Positions 8,750 through 18,116 of a DNA stretch of 64,000 nucleotides are shown piece by piece (position 1 is the stretch's first letter; the number at the start of each line of letters is the position of its first letter). Both the position numbers and the translations under genes were made by a program. Below the pieces are notes generated by a model. That model ran no database searches. It saw only the letters and a list, made by a program, of their open reading frames with translations, and was not told where the DNA came from. The stretch comes from Candidatus Nitrospira nitrificans (lineage in GTDB: Bacteria; Nitrospirota; Nitrospiria; Nitrospirales; Nitrospiraceae): positions 248,001 through 312,000 of the forward strand of contig NZ_CZPZ01000001.1 of NCBI RefSeq assembly GCF_001458775.1, given 5' to 3'.

Positions 8750-9230
8750 ATTGATCCGAGTGACGTTTCCTCGAAAACGACGACAGGGAGTCACGCTTCT
8801 GATGGACCGTCCGTGTGGCACGGCAAATAGTTGGGAGAAACGCGTCGGCCTGATGTGGGTGCGGACACGAGTGAGCGGGGTTCCGACGAAGAGAACCCGC
8901 GCACCCATTTCATGTAATGCGTCGCGCAGCTGTGCTCACTCGCCCTGTATCTCGGAATCGGACATCGCCTTGAGGAGTTCGTCCGCCACAGCCTGGGACT
9001 CGCGGGCTGGTCATCGAGAATGTTGATCATCTTGTGGTTCCTGCATCGCAACACTACGCCGGTCGGATGACTCACCCAAGGCCGTCCAGCCCCCCGAGGC
9101 CCGTCGGCTTCTTAGTCCAGCTCGAACCGCGCATTGGGTCGTTGATCCGCATTTCATCCTTTTCCAGGTCTACATCGAGTTCTACAGCACATCCGAAAAT
9201 GCAATGATGGTTGCAAAGCTAGATAACCGT
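8750..9230 (-). pseudogene. Decayed coding sequence, family not recognised
   Basis: Minus-strand frames here contain protein-like pieces broken by stops and frame changes: LEKDEMRINDPMRG near 9160, then ADELLKAMSDSEIQGE, a stop, and AQLRDALHEMGARVLFVGT. Codon choice and residue content look like former coding sequence, not random sequence. No family could be named with confidence. The rest of the 8508-9568 gap is A/T-rich and shows nothing further except the palindrome upstream of the lyase-like gene. Confidence 0.35.
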
Positions 9231-9568
9231 GTCGGTCTAGGACCCCATGGCCATCATCAAGAAAATAGATCAGCTTCGACACCCAACCCTCCCTATAGTG
9301 CTACAGATTCTGTCGCACACTCTGTTCGAGAAGGTACCTAACGAGCGAATAGGTCCCTGGCTTAACATGGATGGATTTACCTTCATAAGCAGATGGACTC
9401 CACATGAATATCCTTGAATTAAACCAGTAGAAACATGGCCTGAACCTTGCATTCACACTGTACTGGAACTGGAACCATGACGGCCTTTATTAATAGAATC
9501 GTACGTCAAAAGTTATCGCTCAATAGGACATAAGCGCTGAATACGCAAGGTCACGAGGAGGAGAATTC

Positions 9569-10645
9569 ATGTCTAATCGCCATCTCGCAATTCATCGAGT
9601 AACCAAATTTCTAGTATGGGCGACTCTGTCGCTTGCTTGGGACGCACACGTAAACGCGGAAGAAAGGCGATGCAACGAATTAGGCGCCAACTGCATTTGC
9701 TCTGAGCCGTTCAACACAAATTCCTATACGGTCAACAGCGGATCCTGGTACAACCCAGCTGATTCTACAATCAAGGAATGCCTTTCATCGGGCGTCAGCC
9801 CAGGAGGGCCGCTTGAGCAGCTTGGTGGAGGCGCCTTTTCGGCAGGCATGAACACTCCCAGTAGTGGAGAAGCGATCAATGCACTTCCATCAGGTCACAC
9901 TAACAACTATGTGCTCGCTGCGAATGAGGGACGGGGGTTTGGCTTCATCGGCGGCAAGATGCCACCAGGAACACCGACGGCCCGTGTAGCTGTACGTTTT
10001 TATAAATACTGGTCGACGAATTATGCCTGGGTTGGTGGGTCGTGCCTTAACAGTAATAAGCTCGCCGAATTTGGGTATAGAGGTGCTGGCACTATGGGGC
10101 CTATTTTCACAGAAACCGCAGGTACTTGGGCATTTTATGGAGTGACCAATAGCGGGGGAATCTGGAACCAGTACAGCGAATGTTGCTCTAAGGGGCCTGG
10201 AGGCGCGTCTGGACCTTCTTTATCGAGCATTCGCGGGAAATGGCTTCGCATCGAGATCATCCTTCACAATGCGGCACCCTCAGGGGCGGCGACAACCTGG
10301 GAGGTATATCTCAAGAATGTCACGGATAACACCTCGGAAATAAAGATTATCGACTCATCAATCCCAACGGCGATGTCAGAGGGTGGGTTAGCGAACTGGA
10401 CCTCCGCCAACGCCACATCATTACATCCAGGCAATCTCATTAATGAAATATCTGTTAACGGATTTCGTAACGGCAGCTGCCCCGGCTATTCCGCCGTGTC
10501 ACATTACTTAGCCGCCGCCTGGTCCACTGATGCAGGACAACGCATTGGGGCAGCCACGGAAATTGAAGGGGGCGGAGGTGGAGGAAATATAACGCCCCCT
10601 CCTCCACCTGCAAATCTCAGAGTAAGTATGTTAATGGGGCAATAA
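9569..10645 (+). CDS. Secreted jelly-roll-like protein with Pro-rich C-terminus
   Basis: ATG at 9569 follows a very strong Shine-Dalgarno (GGAGGAG). The 358-residue product has a signal peptide (FLVWATLSLAWDAHVNA), a Cys-rich entry (CNELGANCICSEPF) and a beta-rich body (ARVAVRFYKYWSTNYAW, GKWLRIEIILHN, TTWEVYLKNVT). The C-terminus is a Gly run followed by PPPPPANLRVS, again the linker and first strand of a fibronectin-III domain that is then absent. Overall shape parallels the lyase-like protein encoded on the other strand at 7494-8507. A carbohydrate-related extracellular role is likely, but no catalytic motif was found. Transposase debris lies just downstream. Confidence 0.6.
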   Translation: MSNRHLAIHRVTKFLVWATLSLAWDAHVNAEERRCNELGANCICSEPFNTNSYTVNSGSWYNPADSTIKECLSSGVSPGGPLEQLGGGAFSAGMNTPSSGEAINALPSGHTNNYVLAANEGRGFGFIGGKMPPGTPTARVAVRFYKYWSTNYAWVGGSCLNSNKLAEFGYRGAGTMGPIFTETAGTWAFYGVTNSGGIWNQYSECCSKGPGGASGPSLSSIRGKWLRIEIILHNAAPSGAATTWEVYLKNVTDNTSEIKIIDSSIPTAMSEGGLANWTSANATSLHPGNLINEISVNGFRNGSCPGYSAVSHYLAAAWSTDAGQRIGAATEIEGGGGGGNITPPPPPANLRVSMLMGQ

Positions 10646-10662
10646 GGAACTACCGCAGCACA

Positions 10663-10704
10663 CCGAAGCAGGTCTCGACTCACAGGCTGAGAGGCCTGCT
10701 TCGG
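10663..10704 (+). terminator. Long inverted repeat downstream of secreted-protein gene
   Basis: CCGAAGCAGG (10663-10672) pairs perfectly with CCTGCTTCGG (10695-10704), extended inward by CTC/GAG. It begins 18 bases after the stop codon. No T-run follows, so it could be a terminator or a remnant of a mobile-element end. Confidence 0.45.
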
Positions 10705-10797
10705 CAACGTCAAAGATCCACTACGACTGAGAGAGTTTTTGACTAGAGCCGTTGACTTCTTCGGCTGCACGGATGACCCGCGATCGCTCAATGAACG

Positions 10798-11037
10798 CTA
10801 CGATCGATGCTCATTGTAACCCACGCACCAAGTTTCGATGCCGGCTGCGTCTCTGCGGCAAGAATAGCGTACGCTCAAACCCCTGTTTCCTAGCTCGGTA
10901 CACGACTCGATGAAGACGTTCACCGGGGGATACACGAGGAGTGGGTCTATCGATGGATGCTTAACTGTCTCGCCTACCATTCGGTGAAACAGCCAACGAT
11001 GATCTCCTGACAGCGCCTCTTCATACTGCCACTCCAT
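10798..11037 (-). CDS. Possible small ORF of unknown function
   Basis: From ATG at 11037 this frame encodes 79 residues (MEWQYEEALSGDHRWLFHR ... ending NEHRS) with a protein-like composition and three Cys. There is no good ribosome binding site and no family was recognised. It lies antisense to or beside a decayed transposase, so it could be a fragment of a disrupted gene or chance. Confidence 0.25.
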   Translation of the reverse strand: MEWQYEEALSGDHRWLFHRMVGETVKHPSIDPLLVYPPVNVFIESCTELGNRGLSVRYSCRRDAAGIETWCVGYNEHRS

Positions 11038-11049
11038 TTTCGAACTGCG

Positions 11050-11461
11050 CGGCTTGAGAATCCTAGAGGCCAGAGCTGGCTTTGATCGGCATGGACGGGA
11101 AAGGCTGGCGAGACAATCTGTTCGCGGAACGACTGGTGTATGTTGACAATCTGACGACGGGGCTGACCGCCGCGTCGTCATCAACACGCTCCCAGCGCTC
11201 GGACCTTTTATCCAGGCCAAGGCCCATCGCCATCGGCCCCTGAGCGAGGTGGAGCGCGCCAGCAACCCACGAAGGCGAAGGTCCGGGCCTAAAGTCGAGC
11301 ACGTGTTCTTGATGATCAAACGGATCTTCGGGTGGGCCACAGTGCGCTACCTCTGTTTGTGGTGCAACTGCGGCTGGTGGCAGGGAACGCGAAGGCAGGT
11401 GTATGAGCGGAGGAGAATGGGTGGCCCGACCGCAAGCAACCCCGAAAAAGAGAATCCCTAG
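11050..11461 (+). pseudogene. IS5-family transposase remnant
   Basis: The plus strand contains, in more than one frame, pieces of the C-terminal part of an IS5-type DDE transposase: INTLPALGPFIQAKAHRHRP, then PKVEHVFLMIKRIFGWATVRY, the conserved block around the last catalytic Glu (VEHVF). After VRY the reading changes into unrelated sequence. Upstream catalytic regions are missing, so the element is dead. No clear terminal repeats or target duplication were found. Confidence 0.7.
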
Positions 11462-11497
11462 CTATGAATCGTCACTGTTTTCCGAGAGAGATCAAGC

Positions 11498-12589
11498 TCA
11501 CCGCTGAGGGAAATCCATGCGTTGTAAATTCATCGCAATGGTCTGAACTGCGGGGGAGAGGATACCGGCAATTAGCTCATGTCCCGCCTTACTGGGATGC
11601 ATTGTGTCCCAAAAAAGGAGACGCTTATCTCGCTGGTTGAAATTTTCGTCCAGATCTATCAGCGCAAGATCAAACCGCGCCGCAAGTCGACGCAACGAGT
11701 TGTTGTACGCGTTATGAAGACTGAGCAATCGCGGTACACTATAGGCCTCTGGGAAAAACGGAAAAAACACATGCTGTTTGCGAAGATCTTCAGCCGTCAT
11801 ATCCAGGAATAGAACGGTCGGCCTCGTCAGTAACAGTACGCTCACATTCCGTTCTTTTAGTAAAGCTATCATGGCTGACACATTTTCTTCATATGTGGCC
11901 GGGATAAATTGATCAAAGACATGGTACTCGGATGTGTCCCCTTTCAAGGCAGGAGCCGAAAGTAACGGTCGAATATGAAAGAACATGACCTTACTTAAAC
12001 CCTTATAGAGATAACTGCGGTTTAGAACCCTGCCTAGCCAAGTCACCCGCCCGCTTGAAGAAATATTTTCAGGGTTCGTCTTCATCAAATCATTCCAACC
12101 GATATAAATAGTCACCAGGTCCGGCTGGTATTTAAGTATGTCATCCCGCAAACGGCCGAGCGCATACTCCGAATTATAGCCTTCAATTCCTGCATTGATA
12201 ACTTCATACGATTGACTGGTAGAATTGAGCCGTTTCCCAAGATATGCGGCGTAGCTGATATCCCAATCTCCAAACGTGCATGAATCGCCTAGCGTAAATA
12301 TTCTAAAAACGCCGGGAGCCTTCGGGTCAGCGAACTCAGGACCAACAAACCCTTTCGAGTTGACCCGAGCTATACGTCCATCCGGCAATACGGCTTGATA
12401 ATTTGGAACGAGCTCCAGGCGGCCCTTTACGGAATTGTATTGTTCGTATACAGTCCTGAAATATAGGGCGTATACTCGAAGTCCCCCTTCCGCAAGGATA
12501 AGTATTAGCATGACAGGAAGCAGAGAAAATGAAATGACCTTCATCCATGAAAGCGATTTACCATTAACGAGAGATGACTGAGTAGCCAT
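11498..12589 (-). CDS. Membrane-anchored SGNH/GDSL hydrolase-like protein
   Basis: This 363-residue protein has one N-terminal membrane span (residues about 16-36) and a periplasmic SGNH-fold domain: block I IFTLGDSCTFGD with the Ser, a glycine/asparagine block (VINAGIEGYNSEYALGRL; IYIGWND) and block V DTMHPSKAGHELIA with the Asp-His pair. SGNH proteins in exopolysaccharide loci remove or transfer O-acetyl groups. It is one of three such genes in the window and sits at the far 3' end of the minus-strand polysaccharide locus, cut off from it by an IS3 remnant. No strong ribosome binding site precedes the ATG at 12589. Confidence 0.75.
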   Translation of the reverse strand: MATQSSLVNGKSLSWMKVISFSLLPVMLILILAEGGLRVYALYFRTVYEQYNSVKGRLELVPNYQAVLPDGRIARVNSKGFVGPEFADPKAPGVFRIFTLGDSCTFGDWDISYAAYLGKRLNSTSQSYEVINAGIEGYNSEYALGRLRDDILKYQPDLVTIYIGWNDLMKTNPENISSSGRVTWLGRVLNRSYLYKGLSKVMFFHIRPLLSAPALKGDTSEYHVFDQFIPATYEENVSAMIALLKERNVSVLLLTRPTVLFLDMTAEDLRKQHVFFPFFPEAYSVPRLLSLHNAYNNSLRRLAARFDLALIDLDENFNQRDKRLLFWDTMHPSKAGHELIAGILSPAVQTIAMNLQRMDFPQR

Positions 12590-12699
12590 AGTTGCTATGC
12601 CGAGCTCCTATATCGATAGTGTGCCGCTGAGGTCCATGCCGGTCTTGAGCCGGACCACCATCTCGCTCACCGTCGGACCGACTCTTCAATCTCACATGG

Positions 12700-13240
12700 C
12701 CGTCGGCGAAAATTGGTCCTTCTTACGCAAGAAAAGCCGCTTTGCTCCACCTTCGATTTCGCCATGACCATGCTGCCCCTCTCAGGTATGGAGATGAGAT
12801 CACGCAGCATTTGCGGGCACCGGCAAATGCTGCAGCTCGTCAATCCGCCCCATCAACGCGAGCGCCATCTCTGATACCGGCATCGGTTGGTAGTCCGTCG
12901 TCAAGCGTGCCACGCCAAGCAGTTGTCGGATGATAGGCAACTGATGAGGGCCCGTCGATCATCGCTTTGGACTCAGCACGCCGCCTTGATGAGCGACCCT
13001 TCTAAAACATCTTTCGCCAGTTGCCAGATTTTCGCGTGGATGGTTTTGAGCTTCGGGGCCTCCAACGGCAGTTTCGTTCCGCCAAACTCGTCCGTGGCCC
13101 ATGCCATCAACGGCCGCTTCTATTCCGTGATCGGCGTGGAATGGGCACGGAATTGATCGGCTAACTCGGCCAGATTCTTGTGGCCTTTGACCGCCGCCAA
13201 CAGCAGAAGCACCTTACAGGGATCCCCGTGATTACGTCTC
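12700..13240 (-). pseudogene. IS3-family transposase remnant (OrfA/OrfB fragments)
   Basis: On the minus strand, AAVKGHKNLAELADQFRAHS matches the OrfA helix-turn-helix start of IS3 elements. It is followed, after a stop, by LKTIHAKIWQLAKDVLEGSL, the end of OrfA, and by broken pieces of OrfB (RRALISCLSSDNCLAWHA; MALALMGRIDEL-like text). Several frameshifts and stops show that it is inactive. It separates two SGNH genes, so its insertion or later decay probably removed whatever lay between them. Confidence 0.65.
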
Positions 13241-13295
13241 GTCCTCTTCCTGCATGGCTGTTCAGCGTCGTCTGAACCTTCGATATCCGTGACGG

Positions 13296-14462
13296 CTAGC
13301 AGGAGACAGAAGGTGTTTTCCCGCAACTTGCTAAATGGCTCAACCGTTCTTTTACAACACTCGCTGCAAGCCGATGTCCTTCGGCCGTCCAATGCCCGTC
13401 ATCAAGAAGATATAACTTTCGAGGATCTTCTTTTTCAGCACGCTGAAAATCATGAAGTAAATCAATAATCGCAATCTGTTCCTCTTGACCGATCGCTTTC
13501 ATGCGCGATTGAGGCTGATCAATCGCAATCTGCTCAATTGATAACTGGTGCTCACTGAGAAAACCTTGAAGCCGCTCTTCAGAAACTTGAATCCAGAGCG
13601 GGATTAAAAACACCGCTACGTTCGCCCCTTGCTTCAGGCTCTCTACCTTCATCTTCCTGAATAAGTGTTGTGTCATATCCCACGCCTGCACCACTTCCGG
13701 CGTGGACTGTCTCTTAATCAGTGAAGCCACGTGAGAGGACAAGCGATTGCCCTCTTGCTGAACCCAGGAAAACCGCTTCACCCGAAGCAAAACCTGATAG
13801 AGGTGCGAATGCGACGCCAAAAACTCCTTCATTTGAAGAAAAGCAAAGTCTCCTATAGAAATTTCCGACCTAGGCTTTTCTTGAAGACGGCCGTCTGTAA
13901 ACACATGAAACTCTTCGTCTTGATTATCCTGGACATCATTGTGAAGCGTCATGCCGACGAGGACAAGATCGGGGCGATATCGTAGACCTTCGCGCATAAG
14001 ATACATGAGTTCATCATCGGTACCCCAACCGCTCACACTTGCGTTGATAACCTCTATCGAGCGGCCCGTCACACCCTCTACCTGACGCTCCAACAAACTC
14101 GCAAAGGCATCTTCAAACTTGACCTGATTCGCTTCCATGAACGAATCCCCGAGAAGGAGAATGCGGTAAACCCCCGGAGACTTTTCCAAACTATGATCAT
14201 GATCTCGCATTCCTACTGAGTTCGTCGTAATCAGATGTCCGAACCTATGAGACCACTGGGTCATATTGGGAAGATGAAGCGTTAATCCATCACGTGTGTA
14301 GGTCCAATTGCCGAGTTCCTGGGGGTATATGATTCTGACAACTCCTTCCCCGGCGCACATCGCTATCAAAACGGAAGCCAAAAATAGGAGACCATTAATC
14401 AAGCCTCCCCTCCATGGTGACCGACCTACTCGGCCATCAGGATCGTCGTTATGATAGCCCAC
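13296..14462 (-). CDS. Membrane-anchored SGNH hydrolase-like protein
   Basis: The start is GTG at 14462, with GAGAGG 4-5 nt upstream. One membrane span (about residues 21-41) is followed by an SGNH domain: ILLLGDSFMEANQVKFEDAF with the Ser, VINASVSGWGTDDEL, and LDDGHWTAEGHRLAA carrying Asp and His. The likely role is periplasmic O-acetyl transfer or removal on the polysaccharide. The last 15 residues (SHLASCGKTPSVSC) run toward the IS3 remnant and may be altered relative to the ancestral end. It lies about 200 bases downstream of the Wzy-like gene and is probably part of the same operon. Confidence 0.75.
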   Translation of the reverse strand: MGYHNDDPDGRVGRSPWRGGLINGLLFLASVLIAMCAGEGVVRIIYPQELGNWTYTRDGLTLHLPNMTQWSHRFGHLITTNSVGMRDHDHSLEKSPGVYRILLLGDSFMEANQVKFEDAFASLLERQVEGVTGRSIEVINASVSGWGTDDELMYLMREGLRYRPDLVLVGMTLHNDVQDNQDEEFHVFTDGRLQEKPRSEISIGDFAFLQMKEFLASHSHLYQVLLRVKRFSWVQQEGNRLSSHVASLIKRQSTPEVVQAWDMTQHLFRKMKVESLKQGANVAVFLIPLWIQVSEERLQGFLSEHQLSIEQIAIDQPQSRMKAIGQEEQIAIIDLLHDFQRAEKEDPRKLYLLDDGHWTAEGHRLAASVVKERLSHLASCGKTPSVSC

Positions 14463-14669
14463 ATTACCTCTCTACTACGCAACTCGCGTAAAGCATTTGC
14501 CTGCCGAAGAACGTGACCGGTCTATTTTGTGCCTGGCGCCCTAGTCGTCTATCAGCAAAAGCGCAGATCAGCTATATCGTCCCACGATAATCTGAGAGCG
14601 ACACACATCTGATGAATTGCCAACCATCAAATGGTTCAAGATGAACTACCAGAAAACCGAGCTTCCGCA

Positions 14670-16040
14670 TTATTTTAATTCACGAGTAGGTATTTGAACC
14701 ATCCTCTCAAACACTAATCTAAAACCAGCAATCAACGCACTGTACAGCCACCAATAGCTGTAATATAAAGTGCTGATAAATGCGCTGCAGACCAAAAATG
14801 CAATGAGGGAAGCAGTCAATCCGTGCGCATAACAGTGAACAAGCTTCAGGATGGCTGGCGATGGAAGATGCGGATCGAGAAACTCTCCCATACGTATGAC
14901 CGAAGATTCTCGATCCAGCATCGTCCGAACCCCTGCCTTAATTTGCGAAAGATCACGGAAGTTCTGCACGAGGAGGAGCCCAAAGATAATAACGCCGGCG
15001 ATTCCGAGTTCAGCCAGAAGCTCAAAATATAATGAATGGGTAAACGCACTGCCACCCAGCGAATGTCCATACTTCTGGATAATCTCACTTGTCTCAAATT
15101 CCTGAATCCTCCAACGAAAGTTATTAGGCCCCACTCCCGTCAATGGGTAGCTCATGAACATATAAGTTGCAATACGCCATAAGTCTTTTCGATGGTCAGC
15201 TGTTCCTGTTTCCGTATCTGTAATCGTTCCTATTTCCTGCCAATACGTGGCGCCGGCCATTACCCCGACCACCACCGCCAACACGCCAATGCTGATCAGA
15301 GCGGCGATGCGGCGCCTGGAATAAAACACCATGTAACCGATGACGCATATGAAACCGATAAAGCCCCCCCGAGACGGATTTTCTGCTACGACAACCGCAA
15401 GCAACAAAATAGGAATCGGAGCGAGATAGAGAATCTTTTTTCGACGAGTTTCTGCCGCAAGATACGAGTACAAGAAAAAAGGAAGCCCCATGACCATGCA
15501 AGCCGTGACATAATTTTCATCCTGACCACCGTCTGCGGCTGCAGGCCCATAGCCTCTGTGAAACGAGGCCCATACTCCGATCACGACAAAGATCCCCATC
15601 AATGAATGCATTATGGCTTGAAATCTGGCGATTGAATTGATGAACTGCACAAGCGGCAAACACAGCCCCAAAAAGAGAACCGCCATTCCATAACTCGTCC
15701 ATACAGTCGCAAAGGTGTTTTGAGCTATCGGGACATCAAGGACCATGACAGCGAGAAAACACAACATCAAAAGAAGCTGTCTCGGCATGCGCTTATCGGG
15801 TTGGAGCAACCAACTAACGAAGAGCACAGTGGAAAGAAGTTTCGGGAAATGCCAGACAAAGCTCGGACGGACAAGATCGAGCCATATATAGGAATGGATA
15901 AACCATGTTGCGATCGTCCCTTTCTCAGTCGTCTTGGGGACATTCGCGGACTTCTCCTGCCGGAATCGAGGCGACATATGCCTACCTATTGGCTTTTCCT
16001 GGTGCGGCTTAGAAGCGTCATTTGACCCGATAGACGGCAT
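14670..16040 (-). CDS. O-antigen ligase/polymerase family membrane protein (Wzy-like)
   Basis: About ten predicted membrane spans and a large periplasmic loop are arranged as in the Wzy_C (O-antigen ligase/polymerase) superfamily. The characteristic segment is YPLTGVGPNNFRWRIQEFET, followed by HSLYFELLAELGIAGVIIF. The Arg in NPSRGGFIGF and the His of HSLY are the usual conserved polar positions. With a Wzx flippase and Wzz/Wza homologues in the same locus, the most likely job is polymerising lipid-linked repeat units in the periplasm. Ligase activity cannot be excluded from sequence. The first 45 residues are hydrophilic; a later start is possible. Confidence 0.8.
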   Translation of the reverse strand: MPSIGSNDASKPHQEKPIGRHMSPRFRQEKSANVPKTTEKGTIATWFIHSYIWLDLVRPSFVWHFPKLLSTVLFVSWLLQPDKRMPRQLLLMLCFLAVMVLDVPIAQNTFATVWTSYGMAVLFLGLCLPLVQFINSIARFQAIMHSLMGIFVVIGVWASFHRGYGPAAADGGQDENYVTACMVMGLPFFLYSYLAAETRRKKILYLAPIPILLLAVVVAENPSRGGFIGFICVIGYMVFYSRRRIAALISIGVLAVVVGVMAGATYWQEIGTITDTETGTADHRKDLWRIATYMFMSYPLTGVGPNNFRWRIQEFETSEIIQKYGHSLGGSAFTHSLYFELLAELGIAGVIIFGLLLVQNFRDLSQIKAGVRTMLDRESSVIRMGEFLDPHLPSPAILKLVHCYAHGLTASLIAFLVCSAFISTLYYSYWWLYSALIAGFRLVFERMVQIPTRELK

Positions 16041-16222
16041 TACTAAAACCTACCTCGCATTAACCTGCACAATCTTCACTGGATCAATCCAAAAGGCGAA
16101 TGGGTTCATGATGTCGGACGAGACCAGTGCGTGATGGTTGATCCAAATCGCCGTTCAAATTGAAAGAGAATCATGAGGGTGCATGAATCTTAACCGGCGA
16201 TCTTCGATCGCAAAGCTATGGA

Positions 16223-18112
16223 TTAGATTTTCCGACGCTGTTGTTCCCAAAGAATCAAATTGATCAAGGCCCATAATTTACTCTCATGATTGGCAGTCCC
16301 GGAAAGATGCTCGGAAATCAATTTTTCAATCTCGACATGTTCGAGATACCCAACAGTTTTAAGCGCATCCTTCGAAAGGACGTCACAGAGAAGTGACTTC
16401 AAATCAGTACGCAACCACAACGCCATCGGAACCGAAAATCCAAGCTTCTTACGGTCAAGGATGCTGGACGGCAATAGGCCCCGAAACGCCCGCTTAAACA
16501 GCGCTTTTTTTGACCATAGGGTGAGCTTGTGCCGCGCTGGAATTTGCGCCATCAATTCAATGAACGGATGATCGAGAAACGGCACCCGCACTTCCAATGA
16601 ATGGAGCATACTTACTCGATCCGTCAGCATCAACAAATCACCAGGAAGATACAGTTGCATGTCACAAAGCAACAGATAGTGCAGTAAACTATCGGCGTCA
16701 GGAGAATGAAATATGGCTCCGACCATCTCATTCGAGGACTCCGGCTTGGCACCGGCATGAAAGTCAGGCGAGAGAATCCGTGCCCGTTCAGAAATGGAAT
16801 GCGCCATAATGAAGGCGGCATAGCGCTCGACCTTTGGATTTGCCGCAGAAGAAAGAAATCGTTTAATACGGCTCATGCCCGGATGACCGGTTGGAGAGTC
16901 CGGCAATCGATGCACCCAATATTCCCCGAATAACCCTCGTGCAAGACTCGGAAGCTTTCGAAAGTACTCTGCCCACTGCATGCCCAAGTAGCGCTCATAT
17001 CCTCCCCCTATCTCATCTCCTCCTAACCCCGATAAGGCCACAGTCACATGCTGCCTCGTCAGCTTGGTAATGTAGTAGTTAGGAATCGCAGAGGAGTCCG
17101 CAAATGGCTGATCGAAGCATGCAACCAGCGTTGGAAGAATACCTAGAATATCTGCGGATACAACAAACTCATGATGGTCTGTCCGATAGCGATCGGCGAC
17201 TATTCGAGCGTATTGCCGCTCGTCCTGAAAGGCTCCTTTTCCCTCGTGTCCGATCGAAAACGTCGCCACAGGCTTCGGCGACTCCAAGGCCATCGCCGCG
17301 ACGATCGCGCTCGAATCAATCCCGCCGGATAGAAATGCGCCTAATGGCACTTCGCTAATCAAGTGACTTTTTACGCTGTCACGAAACTGATGAAGCACGC
17401 GCTCCGTCCATTCACCAATCCGGACGTCAGTGCGGGAGTGGTACCTCAACGTCCAATAGCGGTGAATCGACGTTCGTCCACCCTTCTGTACGAGTACGTG
17501 AGCCGGAGGCAGTTCAAGCACATCTTGATAGATAGTCTCAGGCCCGGGGACATAGAGAAAAGCCAAATACCGCTCGATCGCGGCAGGATTAATTGTCTGC
17601 TGTAGCCAAGGAAGCCGAATCAGCGCTTTCAGCTCAGAAGCAAATGCCAACCGGCCGTCGATGAAGGTGTAATACAGCGGCTTGATGCCTACACGATCTC
17701 TGGCCAACAGAAGCTGCTCAGCCCTTTCATCCCAAAGCGCGTAAGCAAACATGCCGCGAAGCTTTGCGACACCATCCACCCCGTACTGCTCATAGAGATG
17801 AGCCAGCGTTTCCGAGTCGCTGTTCGTGTAAAATCGATGTCCGGCCCGTTCAAGATCTCGCCGCAGTTCGAGATGATTATAGATTTCTCCATTAAAAACA
17901 ACACAGACGCTCTTGTCTTCGTTGTAGACCGGTTGATGACCGCCGGCCACATCAATAATGGAAAGGCGCCGCATCCCAAGTCCCATGTTTCCTCGGACAT
18001 AGGTTCCGCTGTCGTCGGGACCACGATGGATGATTGAGTCATTCATGGCATCAATCCACGATGGATCCACGGTGCGGCCCTTCATATCGAGCATGCCGAC
18101 AATGCCGCACAT
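16223..18112 (-). CDS. asnB: Asparagine synthetase-like amidotransferase (XrtA-associated type)
   Basis: Starting at ATG 18112 the protein begins MCGIVGM, giving the N-terminal nucleophile Cys2 of class II glutamine amidotransferases; longer readings bury it. Residues about 2-210 are the glutaminase (HRGPDDSG, VVFNGEIYNHLELR), and 240-600 the synthetase with PP-loop SGGIDSS at 262-268 and LSGLGGDEIGGGYERY. At 629 residues it has the length of the amidotransferase often encoded in exosortase-A exopolysaccharide loci (TIGR03108 type, recalled). It would form amides on sugar acids or other carboxylates with Gln and ATP. It starts 4 nt after the stop of the glycosyltransferase upstream, so the two are co-translated. 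Confidence 0.85.
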   Translation of the reverse strand: MCGIVGMLDMKGRTVDPSWIDAMNDSIIHRGPDDSGTYVRGNMGLGMRRLSIIDVAGGHQPVYNEDKSVCVVFNGEIYNHLELRRDLERAGHRFYTNSDSETLAHLYEQYGVDGVAKLRGMFAYALWDERAEQLLLARDRVGIKPLYYTFIDGRLAFASELKALIRLPWLQQTINPAAIERYLAFLYVPGPETIYQDVLELPPAHVLVQKGGRTSIHRYWTLRYHSRTDVRIGEWTERVLHQFRDSVKSHLISEVPLGAFLSGGIDSSAIVAAMALESPKPVATFSIGHEGKGAFQDERQYARIVADRYRTDHHEFVVSADILGILPTLVACFDQPFADSSAIPNYYITKLTRQHVTVALSGLGGDEIGGGYERYLGMQWAEYFRKLPSLARGLFGEYWVHRLPDSPTGHPGMSRIKRFLSSAANPKVERYAAFIMAHSISERARILSPDFHAGAKPESSNEMVGAIFHSPDADSLLHYLLLCDMQLYLPGDLLMLTDRVSMLHSLEVRVPFLDHPFIELMAQIPARHKLTLWSKKALFKRAFRGLLPSSILDRKKLGFSVPMALWLRTDLKSLLCDVLSKDALKTVGYLEHVEIEKLISEHLSGTANHESKLWALINLILWEQQRRKI

Positions 18113-18116
18113 ACGA

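Noticed and set aside
16041-16222. Short leader peptide MNPFAFWIDPVKIVQ just before the Wzy-like gene
   Set aside because: It looks protein-like but has no ribosome binding site and only 19 codons; it may be a relic of an older gene end.
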